The translations under genes were made by a program, and so were the position numbers. DNA of 13,600 bases, from contig UQMZ01000067.1 in NCBI GenBank assembly GCA_900542185.1, forward strand, positions 1 to 13,600, given 5' to 3'. The notes under the pieces were generated by a model. The model saw only the letters and a list, made by a program, of their open reading frames with translations, did no database searches and had not been told where the DNA came from. Of the stretch, positions 1 to 9,021 are shown piece by piece; the first letter of the stretch is position 1; each line of letters begins with the position of its first letter. Source of the DNA: an uncultured Bacteroidales bacterium (GTDB lineage Bacteria; Bacteroidota; Bacteroidia; Bacteroidales; Muribaculaceae).

Positions 1-61
1 AATTACCTCGAAAATCCACCGCCCTGGCGTTTACATTTTTTAAGGAACGATGCCTAAGTTG
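1..61. other. Short non-coding flank downstream of guaB, no feature seen
   Basis: These 61 bases lie after the guaB stop codon, read on the minus strand. I find no start codon followed by an open frame on that strand; the only ATG there is followed directly by TAA. A small GC palindrome near positions 20-31 has a stem of only 4 base pairs with a 2-base loop, too weak to call a terminator. The next gene, if any, lies outside the window. Confidence 0.5.
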
Positions 62-1537
62 TTATCCCTCGCCGCGCGAGTAGTTGGGAGCCTCCTTGGT
101 GATGGTGACGTCGTGGGGATGGTTCTCGACCACGGCTGCCGAAGTGATTCTCACGAACTTGGCCTCGTGGAGCGCGTCGATGTTCTTGGCGCCTACATAA
201 CCCATACCCGAACGGAGACCGCCGATAAGCTGGTAGACAGTCTCGCCGAGCGTTCCCTTATAGGGCACGCGGGCCACGATGCCCTCGGGCACCAGCTTGG
301 AGGCGTCGCAGGTCTCGCCCTGGAAGTAGCGGTCCTTGGAACCGGCCTGCATGGCCTCGACGGAACCCATGCCACGGTATGCCTTGAACTTACGTCCGTT
401 GTAGATGATTGTCTCGCCGGGAGATTCCTCCACGCCGGCAAACATGGAACCCATCATCACGCAGTCGCCGCCGGCTGCAAGAGCCTTGACGATGTCGCCC
501 GAATAGCGGAGACCGCCGTCGGCGATTACAGGCACGCCATACTTATGAGCGGCCTGAGCTGCGTCGAAGATGGCCGTAAGCTGGGGCACTCCCACACCGG
601 CCACGATGCGCGTGGTGCAGATGGAGCCAGGGCCGATGCCCACCTTGATGCCGTCGGCGCCGGCCTTGACCAGATATTCGGCAGCCTCGGCGGTGGCGAT
701 GTTACCCACGACGACGTCGATTGTCGGGAAGTTCTCTTTCACAGCCTTAAGCGTGCGGATCACGTTGGCCGAATGACCGTGTGCCGTGTCGATCACCACG
801 GCGTCCACGCCATTCTCCACCAATGCCTCGACGCGCTTCAGCACGTCGCCCGTCACGCCCACGCCCGCAGCCACGCGCAGACGTCCCTTGGCATCCTTGC
901 AGGCGCGCGGATACTCGGCTATCTTCGTGATGTCGCGGTATGTAATCAGGCCCACTAAGTGGTTCTCCTTGTCCACCACGGGCAGCTTCTCGATCTTGTT
1001 CTGAAGTAGGATCTTCTTGGCCTCGTCCAGGTCGGTCTTGTCGGTAGTGATGAGCTTGTCGGAAGTCATGATATTCTCCACCGGCACGTTGAGGTCGGAC
1101 TGGAAGCGGAGGTCACGGTTGGTGATGATGCCTATCAGGTGGTTCTCGTCGTCCACCACGGGAATGCCGCCGATGCGGTTCTCTCTCATCAGACGCAGGG
1201 CCTGGGCCACGGTGGCCTCCTTGGTGATGGTGATGGGGTCATATATCATGCCCGAGTCGGCACGTTTCACCTTGCGCACCTGTGCGGCCTGGTCGGCGAT
1301 GGACATATTCTTATGAATCACGCCTATACCGCCCTCACGGGCGATTGCGATGGCCATAGGGGCCTCGGTCACGGTGTCCATGGCGGCGGACACCATCGGT
1401 ATCTGAAGCTCGATGTTACGCGAGAATCGCGATTTGAGCTGCACCAGGTTCGGGGTCACCTCCGAATATGCCGGTATCAGCAGCACATCGTCGAAGGTGA
1501 AGCCTTCCTGGGCTATTTTCTCTGATTGAAATGACAT
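62..1537 (-). CDS. guaB: Inosine-5'-monophosphate dehydrogenase (GuaB)
   Basis: GuaB oxidises IMP to XMP with NAD+, the first committed and usually rate-limiting step from IMP towards GMP, in the cytosol. The 491-residue protein has the usual full length. An N-terminal part of the TIM barrel is followed by two CBS domains (about residues 95-145 and 155-208), which in this family bind adenine and guanine nucleotides and tune activity. The barrel then resumes. The active-site signature GIGPGSICTT spans 300-309, with nucleophile Cys307. The mobile flap contains the Arg403-Tyr404 pair in KDRYFQ. I chose the Met at 1537, which begins MSFQSEKIAQEGFTFDDVLL as in other IMPDHs. An upstream Met at 1630 would add 31 unrelated residues and run into purA. 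The start is 7 bases after the purA stop with no Shine-Dalgarno sequence, so it is probably the last gene of the operon. GuaA is not present in the window. Confidence 0.97.
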   Translation of the reverse strand: MSFQSEKIAQEGFTFDDVLLIPAYSEVTPNLVQLKSRFSRNIELQIPMVSAAMDTVTEAPMAIAIAREGGIGVIHKNMSIADQAAQVRKVKRADSGMIYDPITITKEATVAQALRLMRENRIGGIPVVDDENHLIGIITNRDLRFQSDLNVPVENIMTSDKLITTDKTDLDEAKKILLQNKIEKLPVVDKENHLVGLITYRDITKIAEYPRACKDAKGRLRVAAGVGVTGDVLKRVEALVENGVDAVVIDTAHGHSANVIRTLKAVKENFPTIDVVVGNIATAEAAEYLVKAGADGIKVGIGPGSICTTRIVAGVGVPQLTAIFDAAQAAHKYGVPVIADGGLRYSGDIVKALAAGGDCVMMGSMFAGVEESPGETIIYNGRKFKAYRGMGSVEAMQAGSKDRYFQGETCDASKLVPEGIVARVPYKGTLGETVYQLIGGLRSGMGYVGAKNIDALHEAKFVRITSAAVVENHPHDVTITKEAPNYSRGEG

Positions 1538-1544
1538 GGCGGGC

Positions 1545-2843
1545 TTATTTAATGAATTCTTGTAATGCGGGAGAGGTGATGAAAGTCTGGGTGCGGTCCG
1601 GGCCGACGGAAACGAGTCCGACAGGCACACCGGTCAGCTCCTTGATGGTCTCGAGATACTTCTTGGCGTTCTCGGGCAGGTCCTCGTAGCGTGTCACGCC
1701 GGTTATGTCCTCCTTCCAGCCGAGAAGTTCCACGAACACGGGCTTGACGCGTTCCAGCGCGGCGATAGTGGCCGGCGGATTCTCTATCATCTTGCCGTCC
1801 AGCTCATAGCCCTTGCAGATCCTGAGGGTGTCGATGCCGCTGAGCACGTCGAGCAGCGTGATGGCCCAGTTGGTGATACCGGCCAACTGCGCGGTATAGC
1901 GGGCCACCTGCGCGTCGAGCCAGCCCACACGGCGCGGACGACCGGTTACGGTGCCGTATTCATGGCCGCGCTCGCGGATGCCGTCGCCTATCTCGTCGTG
2001 CAGCTCGGTGGGGAAGGGACCCTCGCCCACGCGGGTGCAGTAGGCCTTCAGCACTCCGGCCACGGTGCCGATGTGCTGCGGGGCGATACCGGCGCCTACG
2101 GGCACGGAAGCCGACGACGGCGTGGAGGATGTGACGTAGGGATAGGTGCCGTGGTCGATGCACAGCATCATGCCCTGCGCGCCCTCGAACAGGATGTGGC
2201 CGTCCCCCTTGAGGTGATGATTGATTAGCGCCGAGGTGTCGGTAATCATGTGGCCGATCTGACGGGCTATCTCCATATACTGGTCGTAAACCTGGTCGAC
2301 GTCGAATTCAGGCAGTCCGAGAGCCTTCAGTTCCGGATTCTTGACAGCCAACGCGGCCTCGAGACGCTTGCGGAAATATGCGGGTTCCTGAAGGTCGCCG
2401 ATGCGGAGACCGATGCGCGAATACTTGTCGGCGTAAGCCGGGCCGATGCCGTTCTTGGTGGTGCCGATCAGGTCGGAGCCGCGGTTGCCCTCGTAAGCGC
2501 CGTCCAGCACGGAATGCCACGGCATCACCATCGCCGCGCGGTCGGAGATGTACAGTTTATAGTCGGTCACACCCTCGTCAGCCAGTTTCTTGAGCTCGGC
2601 CACTACCGATACGGGATTCACCACCATGCCGTTGCCCATCACGTTGATGGTCTCGGGATTGAAGATGCCCGACGGAATGGAGCGCAGGCTGTGCTTGCGG
2701 CCGTCGAACATCACGGAGTGGCCCGCGTTGTTGCCGCCCTGGTAGCGCACCACCATGTCGGCGTGGCTCGCGAAGTAGTCGGTGATTTTACCTTTGCCTT
2801 CGTCTCCCCACTGGGAGCCGAGTACAACTAATGTCTTTGCCAT
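1545..2843 (-). CDS. purA: Adenylosuccinate synthetase (PurA)
   Basis: PurA joins aspartate to IMP using GTP, giving adenylosuccinate, the first of the two steps from IMP to AMP. The 432-residue protein is complete. The N-terminal phosphate-binding loop reads QWGDEGKGK (residues 11-19), and Asp14 is the expected catalytic base. His42 in NNAGHS is the expected acid. The family motif GTTKNGIGPAY lies at 127-137. A late GTP-binding region includes DVLSGID around 332-338. The start codon at 2843 begins MAKTLVVLGSQWGDEGKGK, which matches the conserved N terminus. The gene lies 19 bases after purB and 7 bases before guaB, which puts both IMP-consuming enzymes side by side. With PurB upstream it completes the AMP branch. 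Nothing is odd in the reading frame. Confidence 0.97.
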   Translation of the reverse strand: MAKTLVVLGSQWGDEGKGKITDYFASHADMVVRYQGGNNAGHSVMFDGRKHSLRSIPSGIFNPETINVMGNGMVVNPVSVVAELKKLADEGVTDYKLYISDRAAMVMPWHSVLDGAYEGNRGSDLIGTTKNGIGPAYADKYSRIGLRIGDLQEPAYFRKRLEAALAVKNPELKALGLPEFDVDQVYDQYMEIARQIGHMITDTSALINHHLKGDGHILFEGAQGMMLCIDHGTYPYVTSSTPSSASVPVGAGIAPQHIGTVAGVLKAYCTRVGEGPFPTELHDEIGDGIRERGHEYGTVTGRPRRVGWLDAQVARYTAQLAGITNWAITLLDVLSGIDTLRICKGYELDGKMIENPPATIAALERVKPVFVELLGWKEDITGVTRYEDLPENAKKYLETIKELTGVPVGLVSVGPDRTQTFITSPALQEFIK

Positions 2844-2862
2844 TGTATTGATTAGAAAAGGG

Positions 2863-4164
<1,302 letters not shown>

Positions 4165-4175
4165 ATTTCTAATTT

Positions 4176-4283
4176 AGTTGAAAAAGTTGAGAAAGTTTAT
4201 AAAGTTCAAGATAATAGTGTAGACATTGGATGCAATGACCTGGTATTATCTTAACTCTTTTAACTTTATAAACTTTATAAACT
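4176..4283. repeat. Two inverted four-copy arrays of a 9-base repeat (AGTTnnnnn) between folD and purB
   Basis: The left arm (4176-4216) reads on the plus strand as four consecutive 9-mers: agttgaaaa, agttgagaa, agtttataa, agttcaaga, then taata. The right arm (4244-4283) read on the minus strand gives agtttataa, agtttataa, agttaaaag, agttaagat, then aata. AGTT therefore recurs every 9 bases in each arm, and the two inner ends mirror each other apart from one extra base on the left. The 27-base spacer (4217-4243) is not repetitive. The pattern lies wholly in non-coding DNA and is seen directly in the sequence. Its function is unknown. From memory, AT-rich AGTT-type short repeats occur between genes in Bacteroidales, but I could not verify this. 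Confidence 0.75.
4192..4276 (-). promoter_or_regulatory. Candidate AU-rich stem-loop in the folD-purB leader
   Basis: The inverted arrays would let the transcript fold. Positions 4192-4206 are perfectly complementary to 4262-4276 (15 pairs), and 4208-4216 to 4244-4252 (9 pairs). The 9 bases at 4253-4261 bulge out. Inside the loop, cattg (4224-4228) can pair with caatg (4233-4237) around a 4-base loop. The outer stem is almost all A-U, so its stability is modest. It lies just ahead of purB and could act as an attenuator, a processing site or a weak terminator with internal start. It could equally be a passive product of the repeat. No exact Bacteroidetes promoter motif (TAnnTTTG) was found in this gap. 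Confidence 0.3.
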
Positions 4284-4289
4284 ACAACT

Positions 4290-5141
4290 CTATTTGTTTA
4301 CACGGTTCAGATAGCATTCCAGCGTGTTCTCCATGAGGCATGCGCGCGTCATGGGTCCCACGCCGCCGGGTACGGGAGTGATGAGCAGAGCGGCGTCCTT
4401 GACAGCGTCGAAGTCCACGTCTCCCACTAATTTACCCGTCTCCGGGTCCCGGTTGATGCCCACGTCAATCACGGTGGCACCCGGCTTCACGAAGTCGGCG
4501 CCGGCGAAGCGGGGACGACCTACGGCCACAACCAGGATGTCGGCTTGCGCGGCAATCTGCGGCAGGTTGCGCGTGCGGCTGTGAGCCATGGTCACGGTGG
4601 CGTTGCGATCCAGCAGCATCTTGGCCATGGGCAGGCCCACGATATTGCTGCGGCCTATCACCACGGCGTTCTTGCCCTCGATCTCCACGTGGTGTTCGTC
4701 CAGCATCTTCATGATGCCCTTCGGGGTGCAGGGAGCCACGCAGGGGCGCTTCTGCCACAGGGCGGCCACGTTGTGGGGGTGGAAGCCGTCCACGTCCTTC
4801 TCGGCGCTGATGGCCTCGATGACGCGGTCCTCGTTGATGTGCTTCGGCACGGGGAGCTGCACTAAGATGCCGTCAACCTCCGGGTCGTCGTTCAGACGCT
4901 GGATTTCGGCCAACAACTGCTCCTCGGTGGTGCTTTCGGGCAGGCGAAGCGTGGTGCTCCTGAAGCCGCACTGCTCGGCGTCCTTACCCTTGGACTTGAC
5001 ATACGATTGCGAGGCGGGATCCTCGCCCACCAGTATCACGGCCAGATGCGGCGCGCGGCCATACTTGGCGACACATTCCTGAACCTTGGCGGCTACTTCC
5101 TCCTTGGTGGCCTTGGCCAATGCTTTTCCGTCTATATTCAT
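4290..5141 (-). CDS. folD: Bifunctional methylenetetrahydrofolate dehydrogenase / methenyltetrahydrofolate cyclohydrolase (FolD)
   Basis: FolD oxidises 5,10-methylene-THF to methenyl-THF with NADP+ and hydrolyses it to 10-formyl-THF, the one-carbon donor for PurH and PurN. The 283-residue protein is full length. The N-terminal catalytic domain has Tyr47 and Lys51 in SYVKSKGK, the lysine being the key cyclohydrolase residue. It also has QLPVPKHI (95-102) and KDVDGFHP (115-122) with Asp118. The Rossmann domain carries GRSNIVGLP (163-171), followed by HSRTRNLP (187-194) and the C-terminal signature PVPGGVGPMT (256-265). The start at 5141 lies 3 bases after the purD stop, which suggests translational coupling. 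Its place in a purine operon fits supply of formyl groups to PurH, encoded two genes upstream. The purB gap follows. Confidence 0.96.
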   Translation of the reverse strand: MNIDGKALAKATKEEVAAKVQECVAKYGRAPHLAVILVGEDPASQSYVKSKGKDAEQCGFRSTTLRLPESTTEEQLLAEIQRLNDDPEVDGILVQLPVPKHINEDRVIEAISAEKDVDGFHPHNVAALWQKRPCVAPCTPKGIMKMLDEHHVEIEGKNAVVIGRSNIVGLPMAKMLLDRNATVTMAHSRTRNLPQIAAQADILVVAVGRPRFAGADFVKPGATVIDVGINRDPETGKLVGDVDFDAVKDAALLITPVPGGVGPMTRACLMENTLECYLNRVNK

Positions 5142-5144
5142 TGC

Positions 5145-6410
5145 TTATAATTCGTTACGTGATTCGGCGGCACCGATGTCGCTGCGGTAGAATAATCCCT
5201 GAGAGTTTTCGGCCACTGTCCTGGCGTCCTTCAGCGCCTTGGCGCGGGCCTCGGACAGTGTTGCGCCGGCATCGGTGACCATCAGCACGCGGCCTCCGGC
5301 CGATACGAGCCGGTCGCCGTCCATCTTGGTGCCCATGTGAAACACGTTGCCTTCTATCTGATCCAGACCGCCCAAGGGCAGTCCCTTGGGGTAGGAGCCG
5401 GGATAGCCGTCGGCGGCGAGAACGATGCCGAGGCGCGTCTCGGAACTCCATTCTATGTCGAAGTCCTTGCCATCGAGCACGGCCTCGAACACCTTATATA
5501 TATCCGACTGCATACGGGGCAGCACCACCTCGGTCTCGGGGTCGCCGAAACGGGCGTTGAACTCTATCACCTTAGGCACGCCGTTGTTGAGGATAAGACC
5601 TCCGTACAGCACGCCGGTGAAGGGATTCCCCTCGTCGGCCATGGCTTTGGCCACGGGGAGCATGATTGTGTCGAGTGCGGTCTGACGAATCTCGTCGGTG
5701 ACGAAAGGCACGGGTGAATAAGCACCCATACCGCCCGTGTTGGGACCGCGGTCGTTGTCGAAGGCACGCTTATGGTCGCGGGCAATGGCCAGGGGATATA
5801 CCTTCGGGCCGTTGACCAGACACATGAACGAGAACTCCGGACCGTCCAGGAATTCCTCTACCACCACGCGTCCCTTGCCGAACTCGTCGTCAAGGAGCAT
5901 GTTGCGCAGCGCGGCCTCTGCCTCCTCGTGGCTCTGGGCCACGACTACGCCCTTGCCGGCGGCCAGACCGTCGTACTTGATGACCGAGCGTTCGGGACCG
6001 GCCAGCACATACTTCAGCGCCTCGTCGAAATCTTCGAAAGTGCGTGATGCGGCCGTCGGTATGTCATGACGCGCCATCAGTTCCTTGGCGAATGCCTTGG
6101 ACGACTCTATCTGCGCGGCGGCCTTGGTGGGGCCGAATATGCGCAGACCGCGCTTGCGGAACTCGTCGACGATACCGGCTGCAAGGGGCACCTCGGGGCC
6201 GACCACGGTCAGCGATACCGAGGCATCAGTGGCGAAGCGCGCCAGGTCGTTGATGTCGGTGACGGGAATGGACACCGGAGTCGCTATGGTGTCGATGCCG
6301 GCGTTGCCCGGGGCGCAGTATATGCGGCCCACGCTCTCCGAACGCTTCAGGGCATCGACTATGGCGTGCTCGCGTCCGCCGCTTCCTATTACCAATACGT
6401 TGTAAGTCAT
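5145..6410 (-). CDS. purD: Phosphoribosylamine-glycine ligase (GAR synthetase, PurD)
   Basis: PurD is an ATP-grasp ligase that joins glycine to 5-phosphoribosylamine, the second step of purine synthesis. The 421-residue protein has the usual length for the monofunctional bacterial form. The N-terminal domain starts MTYNVLVIGSGGREHAI, with the GGREHA motif at 11-16. The ATP-grasp core includes KYDGLAAGKGV (145-155) and GPNTGGMGAYSP (222-233). The PurD signature RFGDPETE lies at 287-294, where acidic residues bind Mg-ATP. The C-terminal domain around 325-420 closes the fold. The start at 6410 is 16 bases after the purH stop and is supported by the conserved N terminus. PurF, which makes its unstable substrate, is not in this window. 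Confidence 0.97.
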   Translation of the reverse strand: MTYNVLVIGSGGREHAIVDALKRSESVGRIYCAPGNAGIDTIATPVSIPVTDINDLARFATDASVSLTVVGPEVPLAAGIVDEFRKRGLRIFGPTKAAAQIESSKAFAKELMARHDIPTAASRTFEDFDEALKYVLAGPERSVIKYDGLAAGKGVVVAQSHEEAEAALRNMLLDDEFGKGRVVVEEFLDGPEFSFMCLVNGPKVYPLAIARDHKRAFDNDRGPNTGGMGAYSPVPFVTDEIRQTALDTIMLPVAKAMADEGNPFTGVLYGGLILNNGVPKVIEFNARFGDPETEVVLPRMQSDIYKVFEAVLDGKDFDIEWSSETRLGIVLAADGYPGSYPKGLPLGGLDQIEGNVFHMGTKMDGDRLVSAGGRVLMVTDAGATLSEARAKALKDARTVAENSQGLFYRSDIGAAESRNEL

Positions 6411-6426
6411 GGTATAAGGCTGATGA

Positions 6427-7956
6427 TTAGTGTTTGAAATGACGCATGCCGGTGAAAAGCATGGTGATGCCCTTCTCGTCGGCCTTGACTATGGAATCCT
6501 TGTCGCGGATGGAGCCGCCGGGCTGCACGATGGCCGTAACGCCGTAATGAGAAGCCTGCTCCACGGTGTCGTCGAAGGGAAGGAAACCGTCGGAAGCCAG
6601 CACCAGGCCTTCGGTGGCGCCGGCAGCGCGGGCCTCCTCAAGTGCGATGGTGGCCGAACCTACACGGTTCATCTGGCCTGCTCCCACGCCGAGCGTGGCG
6701 CCGTTCTTCACGACCACGATGGCGTTGGACTTCACGTGCTTAACTATCTTCCAGCCGAAGTTGAGGTCAGCGAGTTCCTGTGCGGTGGGCTTGCGCTCGG
6801 TCACGCACATCTCGTCGGTCAGTGTGACGCACTCGGTGTCGGCGTCCTGAACTAACAGACCGCCCGTAACGCCCGTGTACTTGGGACGCTTGCAGCGGGG
6901 TGCCGACATGTCGATCACCAGCACGCGCAGGTTCTTCTTAGTGGCCAGCACCTCAAGAGCCTCCTCGCTGAACGACGGAGCCATCACGATCTCCAGGAAT
7001 ATAGGCTTCAGCCCCAGGGCTATCTCCTTGGTGACCTCGCGGTTGAACGCTACTATACCGCCGTAGATGCTGACCTTGTCGGCCTCGTAAGCGCGTGTCC
7101 ATGCCTCGAGGGCATCCTTGCCGACAGCAGCGCCGCAGGGATTCATGTGCTTCAGCGCGCAGCAGAAAGGCTCCGAGAATTCGGATGTGATTTCCAGCGC
7201 GGCGTTGGCATCCTGGATATTGTTGTAACTCAGTTCCTTACCCTGTATCTGACGTGCGCCGGCCACGGAGTATGTGCCGGGAACGGCCTCGGCGTAGAAC
7301 TTGGCCTCCTGATGGGGATTCTCGCCGTAACGCAGCGACTGAACCAGGTCGAAGTCCAGGAACAGCTTCTCGTTCAGGCCGGCCTTCATACGCATGTATG
7401 TGGCGATGTGAGCGTCATACTGTGCGGTGTGGGTGTATGCCTTGGCCGACAGCTTGATGCGGGTGTCGATGTCGGTGTTGCCGAAGCGGCGTATCTCGTC
7501 GAGCACCACGTCATAGTCGCCGGGATCGCAGACAACGGTGACTGCGGCGAAGTTCTTGGCGGCGCTGCGGAGCATGGAGGGACCGCCTATGTCGATGTGC
7601 TCAACGGCGTCCTCGAGTGTGCAGCCGGGCTTGGCCACCGTGGCCTCGAAGGGATAGAGGTTTACGCATACCATGTCGATGGTCTCGATGCCGTTCTCCT
7701 TGAGCTGGGCCATGTCGCCGGGGTTGTCGCGACGGCCTAACAGACCGCCGTGCACACGGGGATGCAGAGTCTTGACGCGGCCTCCGCATATCTCCGGGAA
7801 GCCCGTGACGTCGCTGATGCCGGTGGTCTTCACGCCACTGTCCTCAAGCAGCTTCTGTGTGCCGCCCGTGGCGATGATTTCCCATCCTGATTCCACCAGA
7901 CCCTTGGCGAATTCCACCAGGCCTGTCTTATCGCTTACGCTGAATAATGCGCGCAT
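6427..7956 (-). CDS. purH: Bifunctional AICAR transformylase / IMP cyclohydrolase (PurH)
   Basis: PurH performs the last two steps to IMP: it formylates AICAR with 10-formyl-THF, then closes the ring. The 509-residue protein carries both domains. The N-terminal IMP cyclohydrolase domain (about 1-145, methylglyoxal-synthase-like fold) has ATGGT (29-33) and GGRVKTLHPRVHGG (58-71). The transformylase domain follows, with RYGENPHQ (209-216) and the catalytic Lys269-His270 pair in LKHMNPCG (268-275). The start at 7956, MRALFSVSDKTGL, is the usual N terminus. The 31-base gap from purM is AT-rich, with no Shine-Dalgarno sequence. FolD, two genes downstream, can supply its formyl donor. I see no truncation or frameshift. 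Confidence 0.97.
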   Translation of the reverse strand: MRALFSVSDKTGLVEFAKGLVESGWEIIATGGTQKLLEDSGVKTTGISDVTGFPEICGGRVKTLHPRVHGGLLGRRDNPGDMAQLKENGIETIDMVCVNLYPFEATVAKPGCTLEDAVEHIDIGGPSMLRSAAKNFAAVTVVCDPGDYDVVLDEIRRFGNTDIDTRIKLSAKAYTHTAQYDAHIATYMRMKAGLNEKLFLDFDLVQSLRYGENPHQEAKFYAEAVPGTYSVAGARQIQGKELSYNNIQDANAALEITSEFSEPFCCALKHMNPCGAAVGKDALEAWTRAYEADKVSIYGGIVAFNREVTKEIALGLKPIFLEIVMAPSFSEEALEVLATKKNLRVLVIDMSAPRCKRPKYTGVTGGLLVQDADTECVTLTDEMCVTERKPTAQELADLNFGWKIVKHVKSNAIVVVKNGATLGVGAGQMNRVGSATIALEEARAAGATEGLVLASDGFLPFDDTVEQASHYGVTAIVQPGGSIRDKDSIVKADEKGITMLFTGMRHFKH

Positions 7957-7987
7957 TTTTTATAATCTGATCTTAATCTAATTAAAC

Positions 7988-9013
7988 TTATTTGAATGAA
8001 ACTCCCTGGCCTTTCACCACCTTACCGATTACGGAAGGCTCCAGGCCCGACTCGCGCAGGGAGGCAAGGGCTGCGTCGGCGTCGGCCGGACTTACTGCCA
8101 GCACCATGCCGATGCCCATGTTGAAGATGTTGAACATCTCGCGGTGGGGTATCTGGCCGTGCTTCTCCAGGAAACGGAATATCGGCAGGATGTTCCAGCT
8201 TCCGGGCACGATTTCGGCGCCGAGACCTTCGGGGAGGATTCGGGGAATGTTCTCGTCGAAGCCGCCGCCCGTGATGTGTGCTACGCCGTGTACGCTCACC
8301 TTCTTCATCAGGTTAAGGACAGGCTTCACATATATCACGGTAGGGGAGAGCAGCACATTGCCCAATGGCAGGTCGCCTAATTCGGGGTAAACCGTATGCA
8401 GGTCCAGGTTGGCGTCGGCAATAATCTTGCGCACCAGCGAGAAACCGTTGGAATGCACGCCCGACGAGGGGATGCCTATCAGCACGTCGTTTTCGGCCAC
8501 AAGCGAACCGTCGATCAGGTCGTCCTTCTCCACGGCGCCCACTGTGAAACCGGCGATGTCATATTCCTCGGGATCGTACATGCCGGGCATCTCGGCAGTC
8601 TCGCCGCCCACGAGGGCGCAGCCTGCCTGACGGCAGCCTTCGGCCACGCCGGCCACGATGTCCTCCACCACGGCTGGCTCGTTCTTGCCCACGGCCACGT
8701 AATCAAGGAATATCAGGGGCTCGGCGCCCTGAGCCAGCACGTCGTTGACGCACATGGCCACGGCGTCGATGCCTACCGTGTCGTTCTTGTGCATGGCGAA
8801 GGCAAGCTTCAGCTTGGTGCCCACGCCGTCGGTGCCGCTGACCAATACGGGGTGCTTCATGCCGAGCGCGCCAAGGTCGAACATGCCGCCGAACGAGCCG
8901 ATGCCGCCCATGCAGCCGAAGCGGTTGGTGCTCGCCACATGCTTCTTGATGCGGCTTACTACCTCGTATCCGGCCTCCAGATTCACTCCGGAAGCCTCAT
9001 AATGCTGAGCCAT
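7988..9013 (-). CDS. purM: Phosphoribosylformylglycinamidine cyclo-ligase (AIR synthetase, PurM)
   Basis: PurM uses ATP to close the imidazole ring, converting FGAM to AIR, and acts directly after PurL. The 341-residue protein is close to the E. coli length (345). It shows SGTDGVGTKLKLA (59-71), a nucleotide-binding signature. It also shows GGETAEMPGMY (136-146), HSNGFSLVR (187-195) and TGGGFDENIPR (248-258). I chose the Met at 9013, beginning MAQHYEASGVNLEAGYEVV, because the conserved PurM N terminus starts there. An in-frame Met at 9133 would add 40 residues that are only the 3' end of purC read in another frame. The start lies 8 bases after the purC stop. PurM and the PurL synthetase half belong to the same ATP-binding superfamily. 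Confidence 0.97.
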   Translation of the reverse strand: MAQHYEASGVNLEAGYEVVSRIKKHVASTNRFGCMGGIGSFGGMFDLGALGMKHPVLVSGTDGVGTKLKLAFAMHKNDTVGIDAVAMCVNDVLAQGAEPLIFLDYVAVGKNEPAVVEDIVAGVAEGCRQAGCALVGGETAEMPGMYDPEEYDIAGFTVGAVEKDDLIDGSLVAENDVLIGIPSSGVHSNGFSLVRKIIADANLDLHTVYPELGDLPLGNVLLSPTVIYVKPVLNLMKKVSVHGVAHITGGGFDENIPRILPEGLGAEIVPGSWNILPIFRFLEKHGQIPHREMFNIFNMGIGMVLAVSPADADAALASLRESGLEPSVIGKVVKGQGVSFK

Positions 9014-9021
9014 ACAGACTT

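Noticed and set aside
20..40. GC palindrome followed by a T run, as a rho-independent terminator
   Set aside because: The stem is 4 pairs with a 2-base loop, and the T run is on the plus strand, away from guaB's direction. Too weak to call.
50..958. Plus-strand open frame of 302 codons antisense to guaB
   Set aside because: It is the complement of conserved IMPDH catalytic and CBS sequence. It has no domain and no convincing leader.
1538..1630. Longer guaB start adding 31 residues
   Set aside because: The extension is the 3' end of purA read in another frame and resembles no IMPDH. The conserved N terminus begins at 1537.
7957..7987. AGATTA direct repeat in the purM-purH gap
   Set aside because: Two 6-base copies in a 31-base AT-rich gap are within chance expectation and form no further structure.
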